This document shows, one piece after another, positions 1-6,920 of a DNA stretch of 25,134 nucleotides; the first letter of the stretch is position 1, and the number at the start of each line of letters is the position of its first letter. The notes under the pieces were generated by a model, which had not been told where the DNA came from, did no database searches, and worked only from the letters and a program-made list of their open reading frames with translations. The stretch comes from a virus. A program made the translations under genes and the position numbers. The stretch is from positions 1-25,134 of IMG/VR virus record IMGVR_UViG_3300025138_000321, one strand, 5' to 3'.

Positions 1-1
1 T

Positions 2-127
2 CCTACTAGACAAGCCGATAACAAAGAGCAGTTTATAGAAAATTTAATTCAAGAATATAATAATGCATGTGGTCATTTGTTTGAAATAAACAGAAGTGAC
101 ATATCAGAAATAAAGGAGGAAGCATGA
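2..127 (+). CDS. Partial hypothetical protein (3' end only)
   Basis: An open frame enters from the left edge and gives 41 residues before a TGA at 125-127. The stop overlaps the ATG of the next gene (ATGA), as throughout this + strand cluster, which is the main reason to accept it as the end of a real gene. The visible part is polar with a predicted helical Gln/Glu/Asn-rich stretch and ends in a GAGGA-containing segment that doubles as the ribosome binding site of the next gene. No family is recognised; the N-terminus is outside the window. Confidence 0.6.
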   Translation, partial: PTRQADNKEQFIENLIQEYNNACGHLFEINRSDISEIKEEA

Positions 128-333
128 CAGACTTAATAAATATTACGCAAGAAAGAAGTATTAAACAAACAGCAATCGATCAAGGTGAGCGACAAAATGA
201 AATTAAAATGGATGCTATCAAAATTATTCGTCATGTAATTGAGGGTTACTTTGAAGATTGCATTAGCACTGACTTCGAATACCAAAAAGAAATCGAAGAA
301 GCATTTAAAACATTAATCAAGGAGGCAAAATGA
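124..333 (+). CDS. Small hypothetical phage protein, 69 aa
   Basis: The start is supported by an AGGAGG-type ribosome binding site about 5 bases upstream. The product is charged and predicted helical (Lys/Glu-rich, two or more helices), without signal peptide or membrane segment, so it should be cytosolic. It overlaps both neighbours by four bases (ATGA), implying translational coupling in a + strand operon of tiny genes. It has no recognisable domain. Its position beside the end of the early operon suggests a phage accessory protein, but no function can be assigned. Confidence 0.7.
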   Translation: MTDLINITQERSIKQTAIDQGERQNEIKMDAIKIIRHVIEGYFEDCISTDFEYQKEIEEAFKTLIKEAK

Positions 334-503
334 AAGTTAAAGAATTAATAAAAAAACTAAAATCTTGTAATCAAAATAAAGATTTAAGATTTTATTATTT
401 AGAAAATAATAATTTAAATGGTTGTCAGTATGAAACAATAATTGAAGTTGATGAACAAGTAGAATTGACAATTCAAAATGACAAAGAAAGCGAGGAACAA
501 TGA
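330..503 (+). CDS. Small hypothetical phage protein, 57 aa
   Basis: The gene starts at an ATG at 330 preceded by GGAGG at 320-324, and stops at TGA 501-503, overlapping the next ATG by four bases. The product begins MKVKELIKKLKS and then has an Asn-rich middle and an acidic end with alternating hydrophobic residues (IIEVDEQVELTI). This layout resembles the many short phage proteins of the 'MKVKELIekLk..' type, whose function is unknown; that similarity is from memory. A strong ribosome binding site and tight packing between two good genes are the evidence that it is real. Confidence 0.65.
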   Translation: MKVKELIKKLKSCNQNKDLRFYYLENNNLNGCQYETIIEVDEQVELTIQNDKESEEQ

Positions 504-877
504 AAACTTTTAAACAAAGAGTTGAGCAATTAAAAACCAAAGGTCATGGTGAGGGTAAATATTTACTTCAAGCTATTCCTAATAATGAGGAAGGTATAGC
601 CTTTGTTAAATCGTTTCGTAAATATCTAAATAGAGATTATTGGGAACATTATACACAAGGTAGAATGGATAAAGGTAGTTGGTCGCATTCAGTTAATTCT
701 AGTAATGCTGATCATTTAGTTTTGTATGCAAAGCCTAAAGAGGAAGAATATTTCCGTCAAGTTGAGCAATCAGTAAATTCTAAATTACTTGATGAAACCA
801 AATTAAAAAGACACCAAGTAAATCTTTTAGAGCAAAAAATCTTTTTAATAACTAAAGAGTTAGAAAAATTAAAATAA
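500..877 (+). CDS. Hypothetical phage protein with C-terminal coiled coil, 125 aa
   Basis: The ATG at 500 overlaps the stop of the preceding gene (ATGA) and is preceded by GAGGAA. The N-terminal two thirds are mixed alpha/beta and carry an aromatic-rich stretch (RDYWEHYTQG, residues about 44-53). The C-terminal 35 residues are a Lys/Glu/Leu-rich helix with heptad-like spacing (LLEQKIFLITKELEKLK), probably a coiled coil. No signal peptide, membrane segment or catalytic motif is visible. It is the largest of the + strand cluster genes; function unknown. Confidence 0.75.
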   Translation: MKTFKQRVEQLKTKGHGEGKYLLQAIPNNEEGIAFVKSFRKYLNRDYWEHYTQGRMDKGSWSHSVNSSNADHLVLYAKPKEEEYFRQVEQSVNSKLLDETKLKRHQVNLLEQKIFLITKELEKLK

Positions 878-1008
878 TGGAATTTCACATAGCCCAAATT
901 TTAATTTTTTTACCAACACTAGGTATAATTTACGGTGTTTGGATTATTTCATCCGCCATCGCAGATCATTTTATTAATAATAACGAGAGGAACCAAGACC
1001 ATGAATAA
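877..1008 (+). CDS. Tiny membrane protein, 43 aa
   Basis: An ATG at 877 overlaps the TAA of the upstream gene (TAATG), and the frame runs to TAA at 1006-1008, overlapping the next gene's ATG at 1001. The product has one strong hydrophobic segment (residues about 6-30, including LIFLPTLGIIYGVWIISSAIA) and a charged Asn/Glu/Arg-rich tail, so a single-span inner-membrane peptide is likely. No ribosome binding site is obvious; expression would rely on coupling to the preceding gene. Function unknown. Confidence 0.55.
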   Translation: MEFHIAQILIFLPTLGIIYGVWIISSAIADHFINNNERNQDHE

Positions 1009-1333
1009 TTTTAAAATAGAAATAATAGAACGTATGTATAACAACGCTACGGAAGACCAAAGGAAAATAATGAAAAATGATATGGAGGATAAACTTCATA
1101 ATGATAAAGGATTTAGATCTAACGTACATGCTGACGGAGAATTAATCATTGAGGATTATGTTTTTTATTCAGCTAAAATTTCTAATGGTGACCAAGTTTG
1201 GTATACCGATCAGAGTTTCTTACAACGTGCTTCTTTAATGGAGAACCTTGAATATCAATTACAAAGAATTGAACGTGGTCAAGAGCCAACATTTTTTGAG
1301 CAAGTTGAACCTAGACTAACGGTGGTTAAATGA
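1001..1333 (+). CDS. Hypothetical phage protein, 110 aa
   Basis: The ATG at 1001 is chosen over upstream in-frame alternatives because GAGAGG lies at 985-990 and because the upstream frame is occupied by the 43-aa membrane peptide. The product is soluble and acidic. It has an N-terminal helical part (residues 1-35), a central beta-like part with several aromatic residues (EDYVFYSAKI, DQVWYTD), and a helical end. It overlaps the next gene by four bases. No family is recognised. Confidence 0.7.
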   Translation: MNNFKIEIIERMYNNATEDQRKIMKNDMEDKLHNDKGFRSNVHADGELIIEDYVFYSAKISNGDQVWYTDQSFLQRASLMENLEYQLQRIERGQEPTFFEQVEPRLTVVK

Positions 1334-1521
1334 AGTCACAAAAAAATAAAACTGAAATCGATATGATCTGTAAAAGAAAATACCGACATACCAATTGGGC
1401 AATCAAAGGCACTTGTACTTATGAAGAATTGCAAGTGAATAAGATTGCTCATGTAGATGATGAAGAAGGCATAATTTATTTCAAAGATAAGGAATTTAAT
1501 GTTTCGAGGTCAATATTATGA
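1330..1521 (+). CDS. Small hypothetical phage protein, 63 aa
   Basis: The ATG at 1330 overlaps the stop of the previous gene (AAATGA). The product is basic at the N-terminus with two cysteines (residues 14 and 29) and acidic in the middle (HVDDEEGIIYF). The alternating pattern of the second half suggests a small beta-sheet domain. There is no membrane segment. Coupled translation with its neighbours is likely. Function unknown. Confidence 0.65.
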   Translation: MKSQKNKTEIDMICKRKYRHTNWAIKGTCTYEELQVNKIAHVDDEEGIIYFKDKEFNVSRSIL

Positions 1522-1697
1522 AATTTTTCTCACATAAGTCATCGAGGATCAGCAATTTTGGTTGGGGGTTAGTGTTAGTACCCCTCCCAAATAAGAGAAT
1601 TAGTGCTAAGATTGCTAATTCGCCTTTAAAGAAAAAAAAACTAACAGTAACTAAGGTGAAAGGAAAAAAGAATGAAAAATCTAAAACAAATTCGTAG
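1518..1697 (+). CDS. Small very basic hypothetical protein, 59 aa
   Basis: The ATG at 1518 overlaps the preceding stop (ATGA) and the frame continues to TAG at 1695-1697, so it overlaps the next gene by 26 bases. A GAGG lies at 1506-1509. The product has a short central hydrophobic stretch (about residues 14-24, containing GWGLVLVPLP) followed by a strikingly Lys-rich tail. It could bind nucleic acid or be a short membrane peptide with a cationic tail. It is the least certain member of this cluster except for the last; without it a gap of about 150 bases would remain. Confidence 0.45.
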   Translation: MKFFSHKSSRISNFGWGLVLVPLPNKRISAKIANSPLKKKKLTVTKVKGKKNEKSKTNS

Positions 1698-1926
1698 CGT
1701 GTTAACTAATAATTATCACGGCATGAAATTAACCGACAAGGATTTATATGTAAAAGGTAATTACTTGTTTGTTGAAAATGATAATGAGATTTATCAATAT
1801 AGCTACCCAACCAATGAATATTTTGAAGCTATTAATAGTTGGATTAATTTTACCGATTTGAGTTTAAAAAATTGGGTAGAGTTTCATGTTGCTACTCAAA
1901 AAAATAGTGGAGGTATAATGCAATGA
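1672..1926 (+). CDS. Small hypothetical phage protein, 84 aa
   Basis: The ATG at 1672 follows an AAAGGAAA ribosome binding site. The product is rich in Asn, Tyr and aromatic residues (NYLFVENDNEIYQYSYP) and looks like a small soluble mixed alpha/beta protein. Its stop overlaps the next ATG by four bases. No signal peptide, transmembrane segment or known motif is seen, and no function can be given. Confidence 0.7.
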   Translation: MKNLKQIRSVLTNNYHGMKLTDKDLYVKGNYLFVENDNEIYQYSYPTNEYFEAINSWINFTDLSLKNWVEFHVATQKNSGGIMQ

Positions 1927-2126
1927 ATGAAAATGAAATTGATAAATTAAGAGATGATCACACTTATACTAATATCACTAGTTACTCGATAACTTTTTGT
2001 CGCATGGATAGTGACGGTAATATGCTAAAAGATGATGACGGCAAGGTTATACAATATCATGCCGATAATCTAATATGTGATGATTTATCTGAGGGTTTAG
2101 AACTAGATGATTTGGAGGAGGTATAA
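1923..2126 (+). CDS. Small acidic hypothetical protein, 67 aa
   Basis: The ATG at 1923 overlaps the previous stop (ATGA). The product is strongly acidic, with Asp-rich runs (MDSDGNMLKDDDGK and a C-terminal DLSEGLELDDLEEV). Small acidic early phage proteins often act as DNA mimics or inhibitors of host nucleic-acid enzymes; that is only a class-level possibility, not something the sequence proves. The gene ends in TAATG, coupling it to the next gene. Confidence 0.65.
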   Translation: MNENEIDKLRDDHTYTNITSYSITFCRMDSDGNMLKDDDGKVIQYHADNLICDDLSEGLELDDLEEV

Positions 2127-2407
2127 TGGAATTAGTTAATATTAGACACTATAAAGGCTATCACATAAAAGTTTATAAACAAAAAGCAGATAAAGAATAT
2201 CTAGCTTGGCATACTTTAACCGATGATGAACAAGATACGGTAGATTTTCCATATAATAGCTATGGAACTAGAGCATATGCAGTTCATGATTTACTAGGTC
2301 GAATGTTAGAGTGTGATTTTAAATGTATGAGTGAAGATAGTTGTTGTTTCGAAAATGCAGAAAATGAAATTGACATTTTAGTAGAGGAGAACGTATGGAA
2401 GAAGTAA
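2126..2407 (+). CDS. Small hypothetical phage protein, 93 aa, Cys-containing
   Basis: It has the best ribosome binding site of the cluster (GGAGGAGG at 2114-2121) and an ATG overlapping the previous stop. The product is mixed alpha/beta. Near the C-terminus four cysteines are clustered (ECDFKCMSEDSCC), which could bind a metal or be incidental. There is no signal peptide, so disulfides are not expected. No family is recognised. Confidence 0.7.
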   Translation: MELVNIRHYKGYHIKVYKQKADKEYLAWHTLTDDEQDTVDFPYNSYGTRAYAVHDLLGRMLECDFKCMSEDSCCFENAENEIDILVEENVWKK

Positions 2408-2448
2408 TTATTCAATCGATCTTAATTATACTAATTTTCTTATTTTAG
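2395..2448 (+). CDS. Possible 17-aa hydrophobic peptide
   Basis: An ATG at 2395 lies 5 bases after GAGGAG (2383-2389) inside the end of the preceding gene, and a 17-codon frame runs to TAG at 2446-2448. The peptide is almost entirely Ile/Leu/Phe (MEEVIIQSILIILIFLF), i.e. one membrane span. It fits the overlapping style of the cluster and has a good ribosome binding site, but a frame this short could easily be chance in AT-rich DNA. Its stop overlaps the end of the convergent gene on the other strand by four bases. Confidence 0.3.
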   Translation: MEEVIIQSILIILIFLF

Positions 2449-2933
2449 ATACCTAAAGCCGAGCAGAGAGCATTCATGCCTTTTTTGAGGTTGTGAAGCT
2501 GCTTTCTGTGTAGGCTAGGGCTATTAATTAAGGCAAGTGGCATAATATCGTAAATACAAATCTTATCGACCGCTACTTGGATAATGGAACCACAATCAAG
2601 CAAAGAATTCTTAGCGTGGTCATATCTAGAACGAACTCGGATCTCAGTTTCCTCATCAATCAAGCCAAGACCTCTTGAGCTGCCGATCAAGTCTGCGGTA
2701 TTGGGGTGAACTGAACCAAAGATTTTACGTCTTAGATTGCAGTATTGTTGACCAGCTTTTAAATGATACTCATTAATCAAACCACGAGCAAAAAGTACCC
2801 CAATTGCAGATTCCGCAAAGCTAGGATCGCCAGGGCCAACCAACAAAGCTCTTTTTAATTGTAGCTCTGGCGTACCTATATCTCGGCCAGGAACAAACTT
2901 CTTTTTGGTTTTTTTGTTTTTCTTTTTTTTCAT
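2445..2933 (-). CDS. Hypothetical phage protein with Lys-rich N-terminus, 162 aa
   Basis: The start is placed at the internal ATG (2933) because AAAAGG lies 5 bases upstream of it. The longer form from ATG 2948 has no good site. Residues 1-13 are almost all Lys, followed by a helical body with conserved-looking segments (GTPELQLKRAL, GVLFARGLI, HLKAGQQYCNLRRKIFG, RYDHAKNSLLDCGS). The pattern of short helices with Leu/Tyr/Arg suggests a DNA-associated protein, but no domain is recognised. It is the last gene of the - strand early operon, separated from it by 250 bases of repeats, and may have its own promoter there. Confidence 0.7.
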   Translation of the reverse strand: MKKKKNKKTKKKFVPGRDIGTPELQLKRALLVGPGDPSFAESAIGVLFARGLINEYHLKAGQQYCNLRRKIFGSVHPNTADLIGSSRGLGLIDEETEIRVRSRYDHAKNSLLDCGSIIQVAVDKICIYDIMPLALINSPSLHRKQLHNLKKGMNALCSALGI

Positions 2934-2954
2934 AATTGCCTTTTCCATGTTATC

Positions 2955-2989
2955 AGAGAGGCGCTAAAATTTTTATTTTAGCACTCTCT
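2955..2989 (-). promoter_or_regulatory. Hairpin upstream of the 162-aa gene
   Basis: GCTAAAAT (2963-2970) and ATTTTAGC (2975-2982) form a perfect 8-bp stem with a four-base TTTT loop, extended by AGAGAG / CTCTCT with a small bulge. On the - strand it lies in the 5' leader of the downstream gene, about 20 bases before its start. No T-run follows in that direction, so it is not a typical intrinsic terminator; an operator or leader-RNA structure is more likely. Confidence 0.45.
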
Positions 2990-3000
2990 TATTTATAAGA

Positions 3001-3182
3001 GGAACATCTTACCATCTTAAATTCGTTATATATTTCAACGACTTAAAGATGTTCACGCCTAAACTTTCAATGATCATCTTAACGCTCCGAATTCGTTAGT
3101 AAATTCAACGAGTTAAGACCATTTAAGATGTTCATGGACATCTTAAATTTGCCAACTTTTAAGATGTTCAGATCATCTTGAA
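3001..3182. repeat. Array of inverted repeats (CATCTTAA family): candidate origin or operator
   Basis: The motif GAACATCTTAA, or its complement TTAAGATGTTC, recurs in both orientations: around 3002-3011, 3013-3020, 3043-3055, 3071-3082, 3122-3134, 3138-3147, 3158-3170 and 3171-3182. TTTAAGATGTTCA is exact at 3122-3134 and 3158-3170. ACATCTTAAA (3138-3147) and TTTAAGATGT (3158-3167) form a perfect 10-bp inverted repeat with a 10-base spacer. Two further dyads, ATTCGTTA-n5-TTCAACGA, lie at 3021-3041 and 3091-3111, nested inside longer imperfect palindromes. It immediately follows the primase-helicase gene, as an iteron-type replication origin often does; a complex operator is the alternative. 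Confidence 0.6.
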
Positions 3183-3199
3183 CCCCAAATCCTGAATGG

Positions 3200-5425
3200 C
3201 TATTCAAAATCATACTCACTCACCATCCATTTTACATTGCCTTTTGGATCCAGCTCTTCTCCTCCAACTGGCTGAACTTCTCCCGTGCCACCGTTAACAA
3301 AATGGGTTGGTCGAATAGTCATATTGGCTTTGATACCCTTGGTAGCATTGTCCCAAACAGGCATATCTTTGATACATAGAAACTTACCGCCTTTGATAAT
3401 TTTCTCACCAACTTGCTCTCCGTCAAACAACATAATCCACCCTTGGGTCAGTAAGGTTGACAGATTTCGCTTGATAGTAGACGCTCCACCCAGACGATAT
3501 TTGTCTGAAAATTTCAACGCAAATTGATTTTTATTGTAATATTTACCCTTACTTGCTTCTCGAAATAGCAACCCTAGGCACTTATTGACTTGATTAAATC
3601 GATCCATACTCATGTCATCCGTGATATTTACACCAGAATCTCGATCAAATGCGTCACCACGATCACACATATGACCGTCATTATAGAAAACAGTCATTGG
3701 TTTTGGCTCCATAACTGCTCGTGTTTGGAAAAATAGTCTACGATCTTGCGTATCTTCGCTTGTTTTCGTGATAAATAAGCCCACATCATACGACCCTTGG
3801 ATAGCTGAAGCCCCACGAATTGCGAGGAATGGGTTCTCCATCATCTGATTTCGATTAACTTTGTTCGAGTGATGAATAAGAATGATAGCAGCTTTAGGAT
3901 TAATTTGATCTCGTAAGACCCAAAGCCGATCTCGAATAAACTTCATGATCTCCACGTTAGAATTCTCATCGTCACCCGCGAAGATATTAGATAATGGATC
4001 AAAGATAATGACTTGGGGTAAATCATTACCGCAGCTTCGATCGACCCAATCTTTAACATCCTTAGAACCTTCGTCATCTAACACTTTAGTAAATCGATAA
4101 GTGAATTTAACATTGCGTTTCAACAATGCTTTCTCGGCCGGGTTGACTTTCACGGCTCTTAATCTTGCTGAGAGCTGGGCTTTTGACATCTCTGCTTGAA
4201 CGACTACCACTTGTTGCGGTATTGGTACATCAAAACGGTTGAGTAATTTATTTCCAGTGCCGATACAATATGCCATTTCTTGCATGAGTAATGATTTTTG
4301 CGATTTCGGTGGCCCAGCGATAACCATAAACTCACCCTCACGCAACAATCCTTCAATGATTTCTGGTGGGAGTGGAGTATCGTCATCCACAATATCCGCC
4401 CAATCGTCACCGTCTAATGCAACTTGCTCTTTTTTAACTTTAGGCGCTCCATGTTTGTCGTAATGAATTTGAAAAATACGATCAAAATCTTTTTTAACTC
4501 GTTCTAATTCCCATGGTGGATTGACTTTGGTTTGGTTGTAACCAACTACATCATCCCATGCTTCTTTTAATGTCCAATGACCTTCGAAGTGTCGAGTTAA
4601 ACTCCACCCAATCGCTCGACCCATAGCTTCAAATCTAGTTTCGCCTGCTTCTGCACCTTCGTATACTTGCTCAGTATAAAAATCTTGCATCGGAGTTTTT
4701 TTATCACCTAAAGTTTTTTCATTAACTTGTATCCCTGGCATGATTGCCATGTTGTTAACGCTATCAATTAATTCTTCCAACTCGTATTCAACTGTTGAAT
4801 GATTAGCGATACGCACTTGTGACGCTTTATTATTTTTTTGATGTACACTTCCGGGAAGACGAATAGGTTGGTGGGCTGATCCAAAACTAGGATCCGCTGC
4901 AATCTTTTGAGCTGCTAATTTTTGGGCTGAAGTTATACGAGTGATATCTGCACCTCTCGCAGGTTCTGTTAACTTCCAATATAAATGTCGCTTGTAAATA
5001 TTGTCTTCCGTTTTTCCACCAGAATATATTTCTAAACTTGGTTGACCGAGTTGGGCGATAATATAATTTTTTGAGGCTTCGATATCACCGCTATCAATAT
5101 CAACGACAAAACATGGATAGTTAATAATATCAGTAGCTTTAGCTTGATCCCTTGCAGCTACCGTACCAGGGATAACATAGACTCCCATTTTAAAGTTACG
5201 CCCACGCTCAACTAGTGGTCGCAATTGTTCGTGCATAACTTCTAAATTAGTAGTGGGGATCCAATGTAATTGTTGGTAGTGAGCCGTGCCACTAACTCCC
5301 TTCTCCATAAACATACGAATTGGAATAAATCCTTCGCAATAGCCGTACAAAGTTTCCAAGTACAACTTGATTGCGTCAGTATCTATCTTAGTAGGTTGAC
5401 TAAAATCTCTTCTAAAACCTTGCAT
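3200..5425 (-). CDS. Primase-helicase: AEP/RepB-like primase fused to RecA-fold helicase
   Basis: Predicted to prime and unwind DNA at the phage replication fork. Residues about 100-200 match an archaeo-eukaryotic-type primase core: D-I-D at 109-111, an [x]RHLYWKL segment with His147, and RLPGSVHQK at 189-197. Residues about 355-560 are a RecA/RepA-like ATPase with Walker A GPPKSQKS (371-378), a hydrophobic strand ending in FDP (Asp476) as Walker B, and an ILIHHSNK motif (515-522). The last 130 residues contain a winged-helix-like segment. The first ATG, at 5425, is chosen (a TTG two codons upstream is possible); it overlaps a 9-codon frame by one base. This is the likely replication initiator; the repeat array follows it directly. 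Confidence 0.85.
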   Translation of the reverse strand: MQGFRRDFSQPTKIDTDAIKLYLETLYGYCEGFIPIRMFMEKGVSGTAHYQQLHWIPTTNLEVMHEQLRPLVERGRNFKMGVYVIPGTVAARDQAKATDIINYPCFVVDIDSGDIEASKNYIIAQLGQPSLEIYSGGKTEDNIYKRHLYWKLTEPARGADITRITSAQKLAAQKIAADPSFGSAHQPIRLPGSVHQKNNKASQVRIANHSTVEYELEELIDSVNNMAIMPGIQVNEKTLGDKKTPMQDFYTEQVYEGAEAGETRFEAMGRAIGWSLTRHFEGHWTLKEAWDDVVGYNQTKVNPPWELERVKKDFDRIFQIHYDKHGAPKVKKEQVALDGDDWADIVDDDTPLPPEIIEGLLREGEFMVIAGPPKSQKSLLMQEMAYCIGTGNKLLNRFDVPIPQQVVVVQAEMSKAQLSARLRAVKVNPAEKALLKRNVKFTYRFTKVLDDEGSKDVKDWVDRSCGNDLPQVIIFDPLSNIFAGDDENSNVEIMKFIRDRLWVLRDQINPKAAIILIHHSNKVNRNQMMENPFLAIRGASAIQGSYDVGLFITKTSEDTQDRRLFFQTRAVMEPKPMTVFYNDGHMCDRGDAFDRDSGVNITDDMSMDRFNQVNKCLGLLFREASKGKYYNKNQFALKFSDKYRLGGASTIKRNLSTLLTQGWIMLFDGEQVGEKIIKGGKFLCIKDMPVWDNATKGIKANMTIRPTHFVNGGTGEVQPVGGEELDPKGNVKWMVSEYDFE

Positions 5426-5454
5426 TACCAACCGTATTCATCCTCTGGCACCAT
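5425..5454 (-). CDS. Possible 9-aa leader peptide before the primase-helicase gene
   Basis: In the 33-base space between two genes, ATG 5454 opens a 9-codon frame (MVPEDEYGW) whose TAA overlaps the ATG of the primase-helicase gene (TAATG). AAGGG lies about 11 bases before its ATG. Because the large gene lacks a well-placed ribosome binding site, re-initiation from this mini-frame would explain its translation. The frame is short enough to be chance. Confidence 0.2.
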   Translation of the reverse strand: MVPEDEYGW

Positions 5455-5458
5455 GTTT

Positions 5459-5758
5459 TTAGTTGCCCTTATCTTTTTTTGGTGTTGGTAAAACTGCTAA
5501 TGCAATGTTGCCATCTATAAATTCATTGAAAGCTGCGTCACTGTTGCCTTGAAAACTATCTTCATATTTATCAAAAATATCTAAAATTTGTTTTACTACT
5601 CCTGAATGAAAGTTACCCAAGATCTGTAATTGATCACGCAATAATTCAGCGTCATTGGTACACTTATCTACATGTTTATCGATCAGTGGTTGTACATGTT
5701 TATTCATAGCTGCGAATACTTTCTCTAAAGTTTTCTCAGCTGCATCTACTTTTTTCAT
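5459..5758 (-). CDS. Hypothetical early protein, 99 aa
   Basis: The ATG at 5758 has GGAGA about 8 bases upstream and overlaps the previous gene's stop by four bases. The product is almost entirely helical, with an amphipathic N-terminal part (residues 1-60) and an acidic middle (DIFDKYEDSF), ending in PTPKKDKGN. No enzyme motif, membrane span or signal peptide is visible. It sits between a nuclease and the primase-helicase, so a structural or adaptor role in replication is possible, but this is inference from context only. Confidence 0.7.
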   Translation of the reverse strand: MKKVDAAEKTLEKVFAAMNKHVQPLIDKHVDKCTNDAELLRDQLQILGNFHSGVVKQILDIFDKYEDSFQGNSDAAFNEFIDGNIALAVLPTPKKDKGN

Positions 5759-6105
5759 AATGGTTTCTCCAAATAATAATCAGTTAATAAATGATCAGCA
5801 ACGTGACCAACAATAGTCATAGCGGTGCCGTCAGTTCTTCTTAGTTCTCTCTCTGCAATCTCTCTTAACCCTGCCGTTGGATCTTGAAATTTTTGTATCA
5901 TCTCAGTTAAATAAGATGAAAAGACTGCAACATAAGAACCTTTGTTATTGATATCTTCTTGGTATTTATGGAAGATTTTAACCGACATTAATCTGCCATC
6001 AGGCATAGGTCGGTACTGTGCGTTAATATAATATTTACCTGTCTCATGTAGGCATTTGACAGTTACACCATGTCTGCGCCAAGGTTCTTGAAGTGTTGTT
6101 TGCAT
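5755..6105 (-). CDS. Hypothetical early protein, 116 aa
   Basis: A soluble mixed alpha/beta protein that starts MQTTLQEPWRRHGV. It has a beta-rich first half (KYYINAQYRPMPDGRLMSVKIFHKYQ) and a helical second half with REIAERELRR. The ribosome binding site is weak (AAAGAAAG). It is packed between the Cas4-like nuclease gene (21 bases) and the 99-aa gene (4-base overlap) in the early operon. No family is recognised. Confidence 0.7.
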   Translation of the reverse strand: MQTTLQEPWRRHGVTVKCLHETGKYYINAQYRPMPDGRLMSVKIFHKYQEDINNKGSYVAVFSSYLTEMIQKFQDPTAGLREIAERELRRTDGTAMTIVGHVADHLLTDYYLEKPL

Positions 6106-6125
6106 TGGTTTTCTTTCTTTGGTTG

Positions 6126-6920
6126 TTAAATTGCTCGTTCACCCCAACAAGTTTTACGATAGTCACACCACTTACATTGAAAGTAAGACGGATCATTAAA
6201 ACTTCTGGGTAATAGTTCGCCACGTTCAGTGGCAGTAATAATTTCAAAGGCTCGATCAGAATATTGTTGAGCGACTTCAGCGTCATAACCAACAAACTCA
6301 TGCCAAACTTCAGCCGTATCTTTATTGACGACAGTAAACCAACATAGATTGTCAGTTAATTTCATGAAGGCCATGTAGAGCTGCACTTGTACATAGTAAC
6401 CAAAGTTACTTTGCTTCACGCCTTTTTTCTTAAACTCATTGAACTTGGAATTTTTCATTGACTTGGCTTCCCATAAACATGGAAACCCATGCATGTATTG
6501 CTCTATGGTGTCTCGGTCTTGTACCCAATCTTCAATGCCTTTGATAATGCCGTCACAGTGACCAGATACTTTACCTTCTTTACCAACATTAAGAGTGAAC
6601 TCCCATTGCTTACCTGTCTTTGGATTAACATCTTGTAAAATAATGCCACCGGTGCGCATCCAATCCACCATAAGTTCCTCTGACTTGTGACCAAAATCAA
6701 AAATTCTTAAAGTCTTACCTTGGAAATCAAAATCTTTGGGCTGACCCATGTAGCCGTACTGCACCTCACGTTGACAATCACGCCCAATAGCTGATGGGCC
6801 TAAGTATTTACGCCTTGTCTGCTTCTTATTTTTAGCTTCTATCCCTGTGTCTAAGGCTAGTGCAACTTTCTTATTAAAAAGTTCACCAGGGGTTGGGGAA
6901 TAGTTCGTGTTAAATTTCAT
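6126..6920 (-). CDS. PD-(D/E)XK exonuclease, Cas4/RecB-like with Fe-S cysteines
   Basis: A nuclease of the Cas4/RecB family (264 aa), expected to resect DNA ends for recombination or replication. The catalytic motif is visible as GHCDGI (Asp123) followed by WEAKS (Glu151, Lys153), with the QxxxY-type helix VQVQLYM at about 177-183. One cysteine near the N-terminus (Cys49, in GRDCQREV) and three at the C-terminus (Cys249, Cys252, Cys258 in CKWCDYRKTCW) match the four-cysteine iron-sulfur cluster of Cas4/AddB-like enzymes. It shares its early operon with a Sak4-like ATPase and an SF2 helicase, so a phage recombination role fits. There is no CRISPR array or Cas1/Cas2 here. Confidence 0.87.
   Translation of the reverse strand: MKFNTNYSPTPGELFNKKVALALDTGIEAKNKKQTRRKYLGPSAIGRDCQREVQYGYMGQPKDFDFQGKTLRIFDFGHKSEELMVDWMRTGGIILQDVNPKTGKQWEFTLNVGKEGKVSGHCDGIIKGIEDWVQDRDTIEQYMHGFPCLWEAKSMKNSKFNEFKKKGVKQSNFGYYVQVQLYMAFMKLTDNLCWFTVVNKDTAEVWHEFVGYDAEVAQQYSDRAFEIITATERGELLPRSFNDPSYFQCKWCDYRKTCWGERAI

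Noticed and set aside
3001-3182. A CRISPR array
   Set aside because: Repeats are short, occur in both orientations and have irregular spacing, unlike direct repeats with unique spacers of equal length.
6126-6920. A CRISPR-associated cas4 gene
   Set aside because: No repeats and spacers, and no cas1 or cas2, are present. The neighbours are phage replication genes, so a phage Cas4/RecB-type nuclease is the better reading.
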